A program made the translations under genes and the position numbers. The notes beneath the pieces were generated by a model. The model made no database searches. It was given only the letters and a program-made list of their open reading frames with translations, and had not been told where the DNA came from. From Ophiocordyceps camponoti-saundersi (nom. inval.) (Eukaryota > Ascomycota > Sordariomycetes > Hypocreales > Ophiocordycipitaceae), in assembly GCA_003339415.1 (NCBI GenBank), contig PDHQ01000025.1:215853-279852 (forward strand): DNA of 64,000 nucleotides, in the 5' to 3' direction. How positions within the stretch are numbered: position 1 is the stretch's first letter; every line of letters begins with the position of its first letter. Below, in pieces: positions 24,018-34,127 of the stretch.

Positions 24018-24224
24018 TTGCATGTCCCAACCCGGCTGCCTGTGCCAGCTGAAACAAACACCATTCGTGTCCCCTACTACCTCCTTCAGACTATCGACAT
24101 CGGATATCTTACCGAACCCATGCTCTGTGTGAGTAACGACCAGTCTACTGGGAAACAATTGCTCGCCCTGTGGCACTCGACAGGGTCTCACGAAACGGTC
24201 TTGGCGGGTTGGACGAGCCAATGA
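24018..24224 (+). pseudogene. Possible second polyketide synthase relic
   Basis: The frame includes ETNTIRVPYYLLQTID and LCVSNDQSTGKQLLALW, which loosely fit the poorly conserved linker before the enoyl reductase region of highly reducing polyketide synthases (pattern I.Y.LL followed by a G....TGK..LAL segment). A stop follows, and a further open frame (24,234-24,608) overlaps the end of the terpene synthase gene. The match is from pattern only. It is more believable because a clear ketosynthase relic lies 250 bases upstream on the same strand. Confidence 0.3.
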
Positions 24225-24558
24225 GCCAAGACTGTGGCTTCTGTAGCGTCGAAAATTATCGCCACTGATATTCTCAAAGTGGCTGCGGCTGAAGACCCAT
24301 CTCCTTGCGAAACAGCCCGTGAATGGACCGCCACAACCTTTTGGCTCATTCCACGAGAGCTACCATCCATGCAGAGAAAGCCGATGCCATTTTGGGACAG
24401 AAAAGGGATTATAGTTACTCTCTATTGCGGAATCATCACTGTGAAACTTGTCGATGATACAAGTTTAATACGACTACATACTTATATCGCATCCGTAACA
24501 GTTGCCGTCTTCTCTGCCCACTCAAAGCCTCTCAGAGAAGGAAAAGAGGGTAAATATC

Positions 24559-26776
24559 CTAGATGCGGCAATGCAACTCAGGTTCCGGAATATCAGAAAG
24601 CGTCATGACAATCAACCTCAACAACGGATTCGATCGCCCAAGCGACTCCTCCAAACAACAAATCTCAGCCTCCACATCCCTCTGCAACGCCTTAACGAGA
24701 GAAAAAGTCTCATCAAAGGCACCACTCTGCTTCAAAAGCGTCAAGATCTGAACCTTGGACTCGGTAGGCATCGAGGTAGACTGCGCCGCGCTTGAAGAGG
24801 CCCTCTGTCTGAATATGCCCAGTATCACCTCCCGGACGAAAGAGTCTCGAGCGCAGCAGCAGATGACGGGGTAGGATAGCTTTCGCTCGTCTAGGTCTTC
24901 GCAGAAGCCTTTTTGCTTGGTGTATTCGCCTCCTACGAGGTTCAGGTAGTCGTCTCGGACTTGGTACCATCGTCCGAGGAGTCGAGCTAGGTTGGTGAAG
25001 GTGTCGAACTCCTTTCCGACTGCGGATGTGAGCATTCGGAGGATAAGACGGAACATTGAGCCAGTCTTTTGATCGACCATTACCAGGTATCTCTCTTTGG
25101 TGGGGCAGTCCATGGTGAACTTCCAGTTCAAGTCTAGAGCCTGACCGAGGAACAGATTCTCCAGCTCTTGCAGCAGGATGGACGTCATGGAGATGTTTCC
25201 GAGCTCGTGTATCAACTTGGTCGCCTCGACGAACATGTACGTTGCGCTGTTGATGGCTTGTGCCTCGCCAAAGACGTGGTGAGTAGCTATCTTTCCCCTC
25301 CGGAGCGGTGACTGATCTTGTATGTCGTCCAATATGAGAGAGGACTGGTGAAGGTTGTCTATCGACTGTGTGATGGCCACGACTTTGTCCTGGGGTACTT
25401 GAAGCCAGAGGTTGAAGGCGTCGATGAGCTGGCTTCTGACATTCTTAGACGTCATTGATCGGATGTAAGTTGCTGGTGCGGTCAAGGTCGACTTGGCAGA
25501 CAGCAGCTTTCCATGTCCGTCTCCGTTCGTAGACTGATCCGAGTGTTGAGATTTGCCATTGGTGTGATTCTTCATGCCTTTCTCAACCACACCATTTCTG
25601 TTAGTCTCCTCTGTAGGATGAACCACGTCAAACGGTGGCGGTGGATTCTTCTTCCATTCATTCTGTCTCGGACACACGGCACACCAGTAGTGATAGCCGC
25701 CAATTGCCGGCTCGAGGGCATTGATCATATGTTTCAGATGAGAGGGGATGTCAGGGTTTCTGGCGCAAAACTCGGCTCGTTTCTTCAAGAAGCGCTGCTC
25801 TTCGTCGATGATGAAGTCTTTGAGCCTCGAGATTGCATCTTCTTCGGATCTCAACTCCGCCTTCATGAAGAAGTAGACACAGTTGTAGATGCGATGGACA
25901 GGTTGAACCTTTTCTTTCTGCCAACTGTAATAGTCATTCACGGCCAGGAAGACTCTCTCAGCTGCACGGATCATGGGCTCGATGATTTCGAACTCTTCAG
26001 CTGTCATCCTCGTCCCCTGAGCAAAAGCAATCGACCACCAGTATACCCTTTACTCGAAAAATCAGCTTCAACCGAGTCAAACAATCGGTTTTCCCTTTCC
26101 TACCTTGAGGCTCCATCATCTTTTCGCCCCATGAAATAGTCGTCCAATGATGAATGTGGCATCGGCTTTCTATCCATCACCTGGAGCCACTGCTTAGAGA
26201 AGCTCTTCATCATGTCGAGAGTCGTTCGAAGATCGATGGCACAGCATTGGAGGATGACTTCGGAGTACAACCACTTCATCTTCACAGCGGACGACAAGTC
26301 ATCCGGCCTTTCCGTGTCCTCCAGGCTCAGGGCGTAATCTAGGCTCTTGTGCATCGACTCCAGCGGTTTTTGCTCACTCTCTGACGCGGTGAAGTCTATA
26401 GATTGCATCCGGTTAGCTAGCTTTCTTTCGCCTTGGCCTAGAAAGAGTTTCTCCTACCGTCATGAAGAAAGGCAAGCTCAGTGGTATATGAGAGAACCTC
26501 CAACCTATCGGGCAAGCAGTCAAAGTACAGGAAGCTGTTGACATTGCCGACGGAGGAACCGCAGGCGTCAAAGGATGGAGAGGAGCCGCTGAGAGATGTA
26601 AAGTCTTTTCTTGCTCGACCACTTCCGATATCCGCCAGGTCATCGTATCGACTTATCTGGCTAGCGAGCTGAGTGAAAGCCCCTGAAGCCTTGATACATT
26701 CGATATCGACCGGTCTTGAGTTTTGAAAGCATTGATCCGGGTATGGTAGCCCAGAGGAAGCCTTGTTGGAACTCAT
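24559..26776 (-). CDS. Bifunctional terpene synthase (terpene cyclase + prenyl diphosphate synthase)
   Basis: Three exons, 26,776-26,458, 26,395-26,104 and 26,047-24,559, with introns of 62 and 56 bases, encode 699 residues, the usual size for fungal chimeric di-/sesterterpene synthases. The N-terminal class I cyclase half has FLHDD (ending at 107) followed by FTASE, the NSE triad NDYYSWQKE (Asn241, Ser245, Glu249), and the PAIGGYHYW segment. A low-complexity linker (about 335-385) leads to the prenyltransferase half with both Asp-rich motifs, DDIQDQSPLRRG (444-455) and RDDYLN (568-573), and the QKGFCEDLDE region. The first intron was set by the CTAAC branch site 14 bases before TATAG, and only this choice creates the DD pair. 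The protein should make GGPP or GFPP from IPP and DMAPP and cyclise it. The product cannot be told from sequence. It diverges from a P450. Confidence 0.93.
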
Positions 26777-27503
26777 CTTACCAGGATGTCGTTTATGCTA
26801 TTGAAAGGAGGATCGTGAAAGTTTTGCAGAGACTCAGACATATGTACCTATTTGTAGGCTACGCCTCGATCCATGCCTGAAGGCAACGGTGATCCGTCCA
26901 TTGGTGCTCGTCTCCCGCTCCGCAAAGGCATGACGTCTCGTGATCGGCTTTGCGTAAAAGGAAACCCATCTGTTGTGTAACCTGTTGCATTCAAGAAATC
27001 CCCCAGTCAACAGACGCCATGGTTCTACACATCGATGTACGCCCCCCCCTGTCACATTACACGAAGCCTCTGACCGGTCACGGCATCAAGGTCTAGAGCC
27101 CGCGCCTCCAATCAGAGCATCTGTCCGTCGATAACTTGGACGATGATGATAGGAAGACGGATCCATCTCCATTGTTTTCGGCGTTTCATCTCATCAGCCG
27201 CTGCCCAAAGCGACGCCACTCTTGGCAACGGTCGCCACATCAAGGCTGCCACCCATCTATTGGTCTCCGATGGTTGTCGGCTGCTATCCGATCTCATATG
27301 CAGCTGCCAGATGATATCATGTGTTGAAACAGTACCAAGATACGACCATGTCATGATATGCAACCGGCTCGATCCAGACAATCCGACGTCAGTCATAAGA
27401 AGCCTTCTTCTCCTCTCTCCTCAGCTGAGCCGGATCATGGGTTCTGTAGTCTATTGGTCGTGTCATTCTCTCTCCCCTTTCCCGTCCCCCATTCTCGCGT
27501 GTC
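26777..27503. promoter_or_regulatory. Shared divergent promoter of terpene synthase and P450
   Basis: These 727 bases separate the two start codons and contain no other credible gene. A CCAAT box lies at about 27,108 and an ATTGG (inverted CCAAT) at about 27,454. The last 40 bases before the P450 ATG are pyrimidine-rich (TCTCTCTCCCCTTTCCCG), as in many fungal promoters. Co-regulation of the pair is inferred from the arrangement. Confidence 0.6.
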
Positions 27504-29316
27504 ATGGAATCCCCAAACACCTTTGCTGGCTTAAAGGAGCACAGCGCAGATATTGCTGCCCGCCTCACTTACACACAGGCAGCCCTCCTCTTCTTCTCGC
27601 TCTGTTGGCTCGTAGTCGTAAGCTGCCGCTCCTTGACACCAGGATCGGATAACCAAGTGCCCATCTATGGCTATCGGTCCATGTTTGAGCCCTCCATTCT
27701 GCTGCGAATACGCTTTATTTTAGGAGCCAAAGGCATCATTCGAGCTGCTTGTGCAAAGGTATGGTTGTCTCCAACTATGTCACGTTTCTTCTTTGGTATT
27801 AACTGCTCTTCGCAGATGAAGCAACAGCCGTTTGTTCTTCGCCGTTGGAACCAGGACGTCATATGCCTTCCTATCAAGTATCTGGAAGAGCTTCGTCTAA
27901 AGCCCATCTCTCAGCTAAGCCTAGTATCGGCCCAGTTAATCGTAAGTTAAGAAACTGCTGGGAAGAGATGAGACGTGGTTAGTTGACTTGGACTGTTCAG
28001 AACTTCGCCCCTCGATGGAACTCCATTCACTTTCTCCTCTCCTCACGTCTTCACATTGAAGTTCTCAAGCAAAAGCTGAATCCCCAATTGTTTCATCATG
28101 TCGCCCTGGCCAACGAAGAGCTTGACTTTAGATGGAATCTTGACATTCCGAGAACTGATGGGAAGTCATCCCAGACTGTGGCTCTACCTTTGCTAACGAA
28201 CCAAGTTTCAGGCTGGACTCAAGTGTCAATGTTCCAGATTCTCCAGAATCTCGTAGCGTCTGCTTCGTCCAGAATCTTTGTCGGCCGTCCTACTTGTCGT
28301 GACCCCAGGTGGATTAAACTTGGAGTCAACTTCACGGTAGACACTTTCCTCTCGGGATTCACCTTCAGAATGTTTCCGGGTTGGAGTCATTTCATTATTG
28401 CCCGTCTTATCCCTTCGAGGCGACGTGTTTTGAAACATGTACGGATGGCCGAGGACATAGTTCGCAGCTTGAGCCAGGAGCATGCCGCCATCAAGGAGGC
28501 AAGAGCCCGAGGAGAGGAGATGGAAGAGGAAGACACGCTCTTGAATTGGATGTTGGATCACGGGTCGCCGAGCGAGTGCTTGCCATCAGAGATGGGGTCT
28601 CGGCTGTGCGCCTTGATAATGGCCGGTCTTCATTCGACGACGCTCACAACTTTATTCTTGCTTTACGATCTCTGCGAACATCCCGAGTGGTTTCCCGTCC
28701 TGAGAGAGGAGATCGATTCTCTCGCCAACGAGATGGGAGGCCCGGGAGAGAATCCAAGCCTGACGACAAGGAAGTGGTGCAACAGGTTGGAGAAGCTAGA
28801 CAGCTTCCTGGTTGAGAGCCAGTTACATAACCCTATCCTGTTGCGTGCGTCTTGGACCATGTGAACTCCAAGCATGATTCCCGCTGACGGACTTGTCTAG
28901 TACGTCCGCAGAGGCTTGCCAAGCAAGACATGAATTTCGACGGGATCCGGATCCGCAAGGGGACCATCATCGCGTTTCCAAGCTGCGAAGTCATGTTCAA
29001 CCCCGACGATGCTCACAAACTAGACTCGTTTGATCCGATGCGGAGCTACAGGTTGCGTCATTCATCGCCGGATGAACGAAACAGCCATCGAGCAGGCATG
29101 ACGCACCCGAAAAACTTCAGCTTCAGTTATGGGAATCAAGCATGCCCTGGAAGACACTTTGCCGCTGCAGAGATTAAACTCATCGTTGCCCGTCTGGTAC
29201 ACGAGTTTGACTTTCAGTTTCTGCCGGGTCAGTCTCGGCCGAAGACGTATCAGATCAGCGAAATTTCCTTTACCAACCCGTACGCAAAGCTGATGATACG
29301 GAGAAGAAGGTCTTGA
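27504..29316 (+). CDS. Cytochrome P450 monooxygenase, membrane-anchored
   Basis: Four exons, 27,504-27,758, 27,816-27,941, 28,001-28,844 and 28,901-29,316, with introns of 57, 59 and 56 bases, encode 546 residues. A membrane anchor lies at about 24-41. The oxygen-binding I-helix is AGLHSTT (335-341) and the heme loop FSYGNQACPG (483-492) has Cys490 as iron ligand. The general pattern, including RIFVGRPTCRD and NPILLLRPQRLAKQD, fits fungal P450s of the ent-kaurene-oxidase-like/CYP68-like group. The K-helix signature ExxR is altered: it reads ESQL at 399-402 where relatives have ESQR. Divergent transcription from the terpene synthase indicates that it oxidises the terpene product. Splicing is well supported because all exon phases close. 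Confidence 0.9.
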
Positions 29317-29842
29317 GTTCCCTGCCTTTTTGGCTCAAGGGGGAAACTAGGAGGTATTTCTCATTCAACATACTTGCAGGAAATCGTCAGTATCTAGGAG
29401 ATTATGTGTGATTGTGTGAGTGTGCGGTTGATACGCTCGACGAAGTTGAATTCCACAGGCCGGCGAAGCTTTAAGCAGCTCGTACTATTGCACCGTAATA
29501 CGAAACCTAGCACGACCGTTGACGTATGTAGAAGATGTCGGGTAGCCCCTACGAGCTACAGACGGTTCAGCAGCTCTTCTTATCAAGCTTCACAGACACT
29601 CTGTTTCCTTACGAGGTTACATAGATACGATTCAAGGGATGACGCTCGCTTCTTGCATAAGCTTGGCGAGAATATACGAAGTGAAGCCTCTTTTCGTAAC
29701 TTCTCAACGACACACAGCAGAGACAGAACAGCCGTCTCTCTTCAACAACCTCGTCCACGACTCGTAAAACGGTTTCCTACACTGAAAAATTCGTCGACAT
29801 TCCTCGTCTACACTCACTCAAGAATCAGTCTGTCAAAAGGTC
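29317..29842. other. No gene recognised
   Basis: A long open frame (29,404-29,964) overlaps the start of the next gene in another reading frame. It is rich in Arg and Ser and has no motif, so I regard this stretch as the P450 terminator and the upstream region of the next gene. Confidence 0.5.
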
Positions 29843-30151
29843 ATGAAACTCTACAACCTCGTCCTCATCTCCTCTCTAGGGCTCGTCACCTCCCAATCGA
29901 GACCACTTACCACCGTCATGTTCGGCGGCTCCATCGTCTTCGACGAATCAATCGGCTGCGCTGATCCGCAGCCTCACGGAAACCCCAGCCCCTGCACAAT
30001 TGTTGATGGAAAGCCCCATATTGAGGGTTTGATCCTCGCACCGGTGCAGTCCAGAGCCTACTTGAGGTCTACAGTTGGGGAAACGCGTCAGGCTTCACCT
30101 CCTAAGAAATTGGGAAACACGTATAAAATCGATGGGGAGGGCTGGGATTGA
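29843..30151 (+). CDS. Small secreted protein of unknown function
   Basis: The 102-residue product starts with ATG and a clear signal peptide (MKLYNLVLISSLGLVTS, cleavage probably around residue 18). The mature part has two cysteines (in SIGCADP and PSPCTIV) and no recognisable domain. A downstream frame (30,167-30,439) is also open but no donor/acceptor pair joins the two in phase, so I keep the single-exon model. It could be a secreted effector-like or cell-surface peptide; nothing more can be said from the sequence. Confidence 0.55.
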   Translation: MKLYNLVLISSLGLVTSQSRPLTTVMFGGSIVFDESIGCADPQPHGNPSPCTIVDGKPHIEGLILAPVQSRAYLRSTVGETRQASPPKKLGNTYKIDGEGWD

Positions 30152-30307
30152 TGGGTTTAGAGACTTGTGGCTGTTACCGTAGTTCTTTGGACGAGGCTGT
30201 GGGTTGCTTCTGTTTCGGCAGGTTTTGACAACGCAATTGGAGTTCACGAAGTGCTGAAACGGCAAGGTGATGATTCTTTGTATGCACGATGCCCAGATGA
30301 TGACGAC

Positions 30308-31650
30308 TTAACCTCGGTTCTCTCGACGAGCAGATGCAATCCTGTTACAGGGACTGGCTATACTGTGCAACAGAAAGAAAACTCCCTCTCGTATCAAGCA
30401 AGCAGGGAAGAAGAGAAGACGAGGAAGAAGCTTTATTGATGATCCGAGGCGTAAAGACGATCTTTTGGTACTAAACTCAACTCCATACTTGACAACCACA
30501 ACTCCGCCAGACTCATACATGAACGTAATTCCCATCGCTCCCGCCAACCTCCTCAACGTATCAACACAATCCTCGAGCGCCGGCACCGTCATCAAGCTCT
30601 CCAATTGGGTAGGTTAGACCAAATAGTATCAGGGATCGAAAGAGAAGAAGTTGAAGTCCCGAGCTCGGGCCGCTCCCGTCCATCAACCCAAGCCTGCCAA
30701 GTCTTTTGCCGGAGCTCGTCCTCTCTCTTCCCCCAGCCAAAGACAGTCGGCCTCCCGCCCCTCTCCATGAACCTAGCCAGGGCGCAGTTCCTAGGCTGGC
30801 CGTTGCGGCACAGTCCCGTGTCGTTGGCGAAGTTCCACTGCACGTTGCAGTCGGCTTTACAGCAGCAGGTTACCCAGTATCCGAAGGCCTTGAGACGGAC
30901 ACGTCGCATTCGAGGGACGCCTCCTTCGGGATCGTCGGCGTCTGGTCGGGCTGTTGGGTGGAAACGCTCTACGTGAAGCATGTAGAGCGTTGCCATGACG
31001 AGGCTCTTGGGTTGGCGTGAGTCGGCGATGTCGGCCCCTTCGTCTAGTAGTCTGCTCCATGTCTTGGCGATGGTTTCGTGAGATGGCGACTGCCAGGCGA
31101 TGAATTGGGCGACGAAGCTTGAGTCTTGAGGTAATGGCTCGGATCAGTCAGGAGGTTAAAAGGGGGTTGCGTGAACTCGTAGGGGATAGCCCGTACATAC
31201 ACATAACCTCACCTCGGTGATCGCGACAGCGCTCGTATATCTGCTCATAGATATTATGGGCTTTCACTGTCAGATGACGCCAGTAAGATGTGGCGAGAGG
31301 CTCCAAGTGCTTGGCATCACGGGTGAGGCTGTAGAAGAGCAACGGCTCCGGAGGACGGCTTGATACTGAATGAAGTCAGTGAGTGTCTTTTGGCTTACGA
31401 GGGGGGTTCGTCCTCTAACTTATTGAGAGATGAGGTGACGAGTCTGACGTTCGCAACTGCTTCTCAGAGCTCTTCTTTGTTCGTCAGCGCTGGAAGTAAA
31501 CAGAAGGGAGACGGAGAGACAGACGTTGTAAGACGCGATGCTCTTACTATCAATCACGCTGCTGCCACGTTGCCGTACACTGCTCCAGGGGGGTTCGCTT
31601 TTCACGACCTCTACAGCAGGTAACTCGTGAATCTGCGTGTCCGTCCACTG
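30308..31650 (-). CDS. Probable C-terminal exons of the HET gene, or a separate uncharacterised gene
   Basis: Open coding-like segments continue in splice-compatible phases: 31,650-31,548, 31,365-31,213 and 31,124-30,592. The links are 31,651-31,712 (GTAGGT donor, GCTGAC branch site ten bases before GCAG), 31,366-31,547 (GTAAGA donor, ATTCAG) and 31,125-31,212 (GTGAGG, CTCAAG). The product contains LLFYSLTRDAKHLEPL, a Cys-rich patch CCCKADC and RQKTWQAW. The last frame stops at 30,592. An alternative weak intron (30,599-30,687, GTTGAT donor, CTAAC branch site) would instead continue into a well-formed segment, TVPALEDCVDTLRRLAGAMG, ending at 30,308. A 58-base intron option at 31,547 would end the protein early. 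No in-frame ATG occurs before 30,996, which favours fusion to the HET protein. Family unknown. Confidence 0.4.
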
Positions 31651-31691
31651 CTGCAAAATCGCGTCAGCTCTCTTCAGAACGATCTATACCG

Positions 31692-34127
31692 TCATCCGAA
31701 CAAGAAACCTACAGACACCGGCCGCGGCAAAGGGTAGAAGCTTGCCCGTCTGCTCACGTCCCTGACCTCCAGCCCCTGCTGCTCATCAGCCGAGATGGGA
31801 GCCTCCCTTCCAGAAACAGCAGCCGGTCCAGACGGCAGGCCCTCTACAGTCTCGGCAATCGGCAACAGCGCAGGACGGCCGTCACTGTCTTCCGTCCTTG
31901 GGCTGGCACCACTATCCAATAGCATCTTCACGATGGCTTCATGACCCATCTCCGTGGCCAACGATAGTGGGGTTCGGCCCCTTTCGTCTTTGGAGTCTAT
32001 GTCGACCGAACCGCTCTTTAGAAGCCTCTTGACGAATGCTTGGCGACCGTTGGCGGCGGCCCATGATAGTGGTGTCTGGTAGCTCTTATTGGGTGCCTGT
32101 ATACCTCCTTGAAGGTCGGCCTTATCGACCAAATCGTTGGTTCTGCCTGTTTCCAGCATCCTCTGAAGAATCTCTTCGAGCCAGGTATTCCGTCTGTAGT
32201 CTTCAGGTTCGTTGAGAAGCTGATAGATTTCTGATTCCCGGTGCAAGAGTCCGTCTTGCTGTTCTCTGACTTGATTCAGACTTGTCGTGAGTTGTTCCAA
32301 CGCCTGAGAACTCGTCTGCGATTTCGAAATCAGGTCTTTTCTTTCTTCGTTGAGCCTTCTTAGCTCTTCTTCAATCACCGCCAGACGTCCTGTCCATGGT
32401 TCCAAATCGGCCTTTGCTTTCCGCCACTGTTGGTCGAGCTTATCGATCTCGGGTAGCAAGTTGTCTTGTCGATGTAAGTTCCTCACTAATCGAAGCCTCA
32501 GGTCCAGTTGTTGCAGCTCGAAACTCGCGTCGATGGTTGTCTCTGGCGGGGTATGCGCAGTGGCGAGGTGGACGTTAAACCATGGCTGTCTCCCTAACAA
32601 CTCTTCGCTGAGCGAGACTGAGATGTTGAGTCTGCCATAGTTGGCTTCCTGCTTGTCGAAGGCTTCCTTTCTCATGAACATCAGTTTGTTGGAGAGATCA
32701 GATAAGTCGAGATATCTGTAGCAGGTCATGACGTGGCATCGGGCGGATGGCCGTGAAGATGACATCTGCGATGATTCGAATTCGAGCACCACGATGATAT
32801 CCCGAGTTTGCTCATCCTTTGAACGGAACCGAACTAACGATCGGTGGAAGATGGCCCCGTTGGAAGCTGTCGGCGTCCCGATCGTAGCCCTCTCTTCGTT
32901 CCAGAGAGCGCGGGGAAAGACGTCAACAAGGTCGAGGTCATCATCAGTATTATCATCAATCTGGAACCAGTAACTTCGATTCATGCCCGAATCCTCCTGT
33001 TCGATCTGAATATAGGCTGGTGACGGACACAAAGGAAACGCATTTCTTGGCAGTGGGATTGAGGACCGTCCTTGAGGTCGAATCAAGGCCTTGAAAGGCG
33101 CCATGGATTTCGCACCGGTAAGCGGAATCCCCACGACCTCTGCATTGGGACCGCAGTTGAGCAGGCCGTATGTCTCGCCAGTCGACGCTGTGAATAGAGA
33201 GAGGTAAGCCCGGAGATAGTCGGCAGATACCTCGAGGCTATGAGTTGGCGTACGGATGGTATCAGGTTGTCTCGAGATGATGGATCCGCAGTTGACGAAG
33301 TCTGCAGGAGACGTAGCGAAGATGCCACCAGAAAGGACATCTGCCGATTCGCCATTCGCCGGCGAAGATCCCTCTCGATTGAACCCCCAAGCCAATATGG
33401 AATCATCCATCGTCTTCTTAATGATCTCTTCCTGAAGCCGACGGAAAGCCTTGTTTCCCTCGCCATAGGTCATTCGCATGTTCGTCACCTGGAAGATGCC
33501 TAATAGACAGTATGCGATGTCTTCCCTCCTCTTCGTACTTCTGTTAGCAGCCCAGGACATTCGTTGAGCTACGCTAGCCTGGTTCAAGTCCAGTGAGCCT
33601 AACAGAAACGGCCGCGGTATGCCTGTGATATTCTTGACTGCCTTGGCCAAAGTCGACTTCGTCCCCAAGACAGCCCAAGTCTGATCGTAGAAGATGAGCT
33701 TTCTAGGGGCTAGAAGCTCTTGAAGTGTCCATCCCCGTTTAAACCAGCGGCTAGAGAAGAACTCGGACGACTCGCATGATGGGTTATCCCCAGGAGGAAC
33801 ATCTGAGAGATAGGCGTAGCAAACGGAAGCCTTTTCATACCATTGGAACATGCAGTTGATGGCCTCTTCCAGCTCTCGAGAGCTTCGCTTATCGATGCAG
33901 CAAGTATCGAGCCAGACGTACGCAAGACGGTCCTTCTTGGCTTGCTCGCAAAGTCCTTGAACCTTGGGATACCAATGACCATGTTTCTGCAACGCTCCAG
34001 TTTCTATGTCGAGAAACGTAATCTCCTCTTCGTCTTTGCCCCATGTGTGCGATAGTATGGCGTACGGCGGGATGCCCTCGTCAAAGAACTCCTCCAGCCT
34101 CAGCGTCGTCACGTTAAGGAGATGCAT
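31692..34127 (-). CDS. HET-domain protein with coiled coil and ankyrin repeats
   Basis: An uninterrupted frame of 811 codons starts at an ATG giving MHLLNVTTLRLEEFF, the standard beginning of HET proteins. Upstream in-frame codons lack an ATG. The heterokaryon incompatibility domain (PF06985) spans about 22-150, with YAILSHTWG, ITFLD, YVWLDTCCIDK and EAINCMFQWYEKA. This is followed by WFKRGWTLQELLAP and the region usual in HET-ankyrin proteins. A coiled coil rich in Gln, Glu and Leu lies at roughly 560-650, and two ankyrin repeats at about 680-750 (TPLSWAAANGRQAFVKRLL; TPLSLATEMGHEAIVKMLL). HET proteins trigger cell death on non-self recognition or related stress. The last codons (VGFLFG) lie in what is probably an intron, so the real protein is likely longer. 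Confidence 0.9.
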   Translation of the reverse strand: MHLLNVTTLRLEEFFDEGIPPYAILSHTWGKDEEEITFLDIETGALQKHGHWYPKVQGLCEQAKKDRLAYVWLDTCCIDKRSSRELEEAINCMFQWYEKASVCYAYLSDVPPGDNPSCESSEFFSSRWFKRGWTLQELLAPRKLIFYDQTWAVLGTKSTLAKAVKNITGIPRPFLLGSLDLNQASVAQRMSWAANRSTKRREDIAYCLLGIFQVTNMRMTYGEGNKAFRRLQEEIIKKTMDDSILAWGFNREGSSPANGESADVLSGGIFATSPADFVNCGSIISRQPDTIRTPTHSLEVSADYLRAYLSLFTASTGETYGLLNCGPNAEVVGIPLTGAKSMAPFKALIRPQGRSSIPLPRNAFPLCPSPAYIQIEQEDSGMNRSYWFQIDDNTDDDLDLVDVFPRALWNEERATIGTPTASNGAIFHRSLVRFRSKDEQTRDIIVVLEFESSQMSSSRPSARCHVMTCYRYLDLSDLSNKLMFMRKEAFDKQEANYGRLNISVSLSEELLGRQPWFNVHLATAHTPPETTIDASFELQQLDLRLRLVRNLHRQDNLLPEIDKLDQQWRKAKADLEPWTGRLAVIEEELRRLNEERKDLISKSQTSSQALEQLTTSLNQVREQQDGLLHRESEIYQLLNEPEDYRRNTWLEEILQRMLETGRTNDLVDKADLQGGIQAPNKSYQTPLSWAAANGRQAFVKRLLKSGSVDIDSKDERGRTPLSLATEMGHEAIVKMLLDSGASPRTEDSDGRPALLPIAETVEGLPSGPAAVSGREAPISADEQQGLEVRDVSRRASFYPLPRPVSVGFLFG

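Noticed and set aside
26396..26457. Apparent frameshift or deletion in the terpene synthase, with the Asp-rich motif missing between FLHD and the next frame
   Set aside because: Two shorter candidate introns (20 and 41 bases) leave the motif broken, but a 62-base intron with a CTAAC branch site and TATAG acceptor keeps phase and gives FLHDD, so the gene is intact in frame.
28160..28212. Additional intron in the P450 before GCTGGACTCAAG (GCTAAC branch site and TTTCAG acceptor)
   Set aside because: No GT donor at a suitable distance gives the required phase, and the frame is open through the region.
29404..29964. 187-codon ORF with Arg/Ser-rich N-terminus
   Set aside because: It overlaps the signal-peptide ORF out of frame and has chance-like composition.
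30167..30439. Second exon of the small secreted protein at 29,843
   Set aside because: The possible donor (GTATAA) and acceptors near it give immediate stops; no in-phase join was found.
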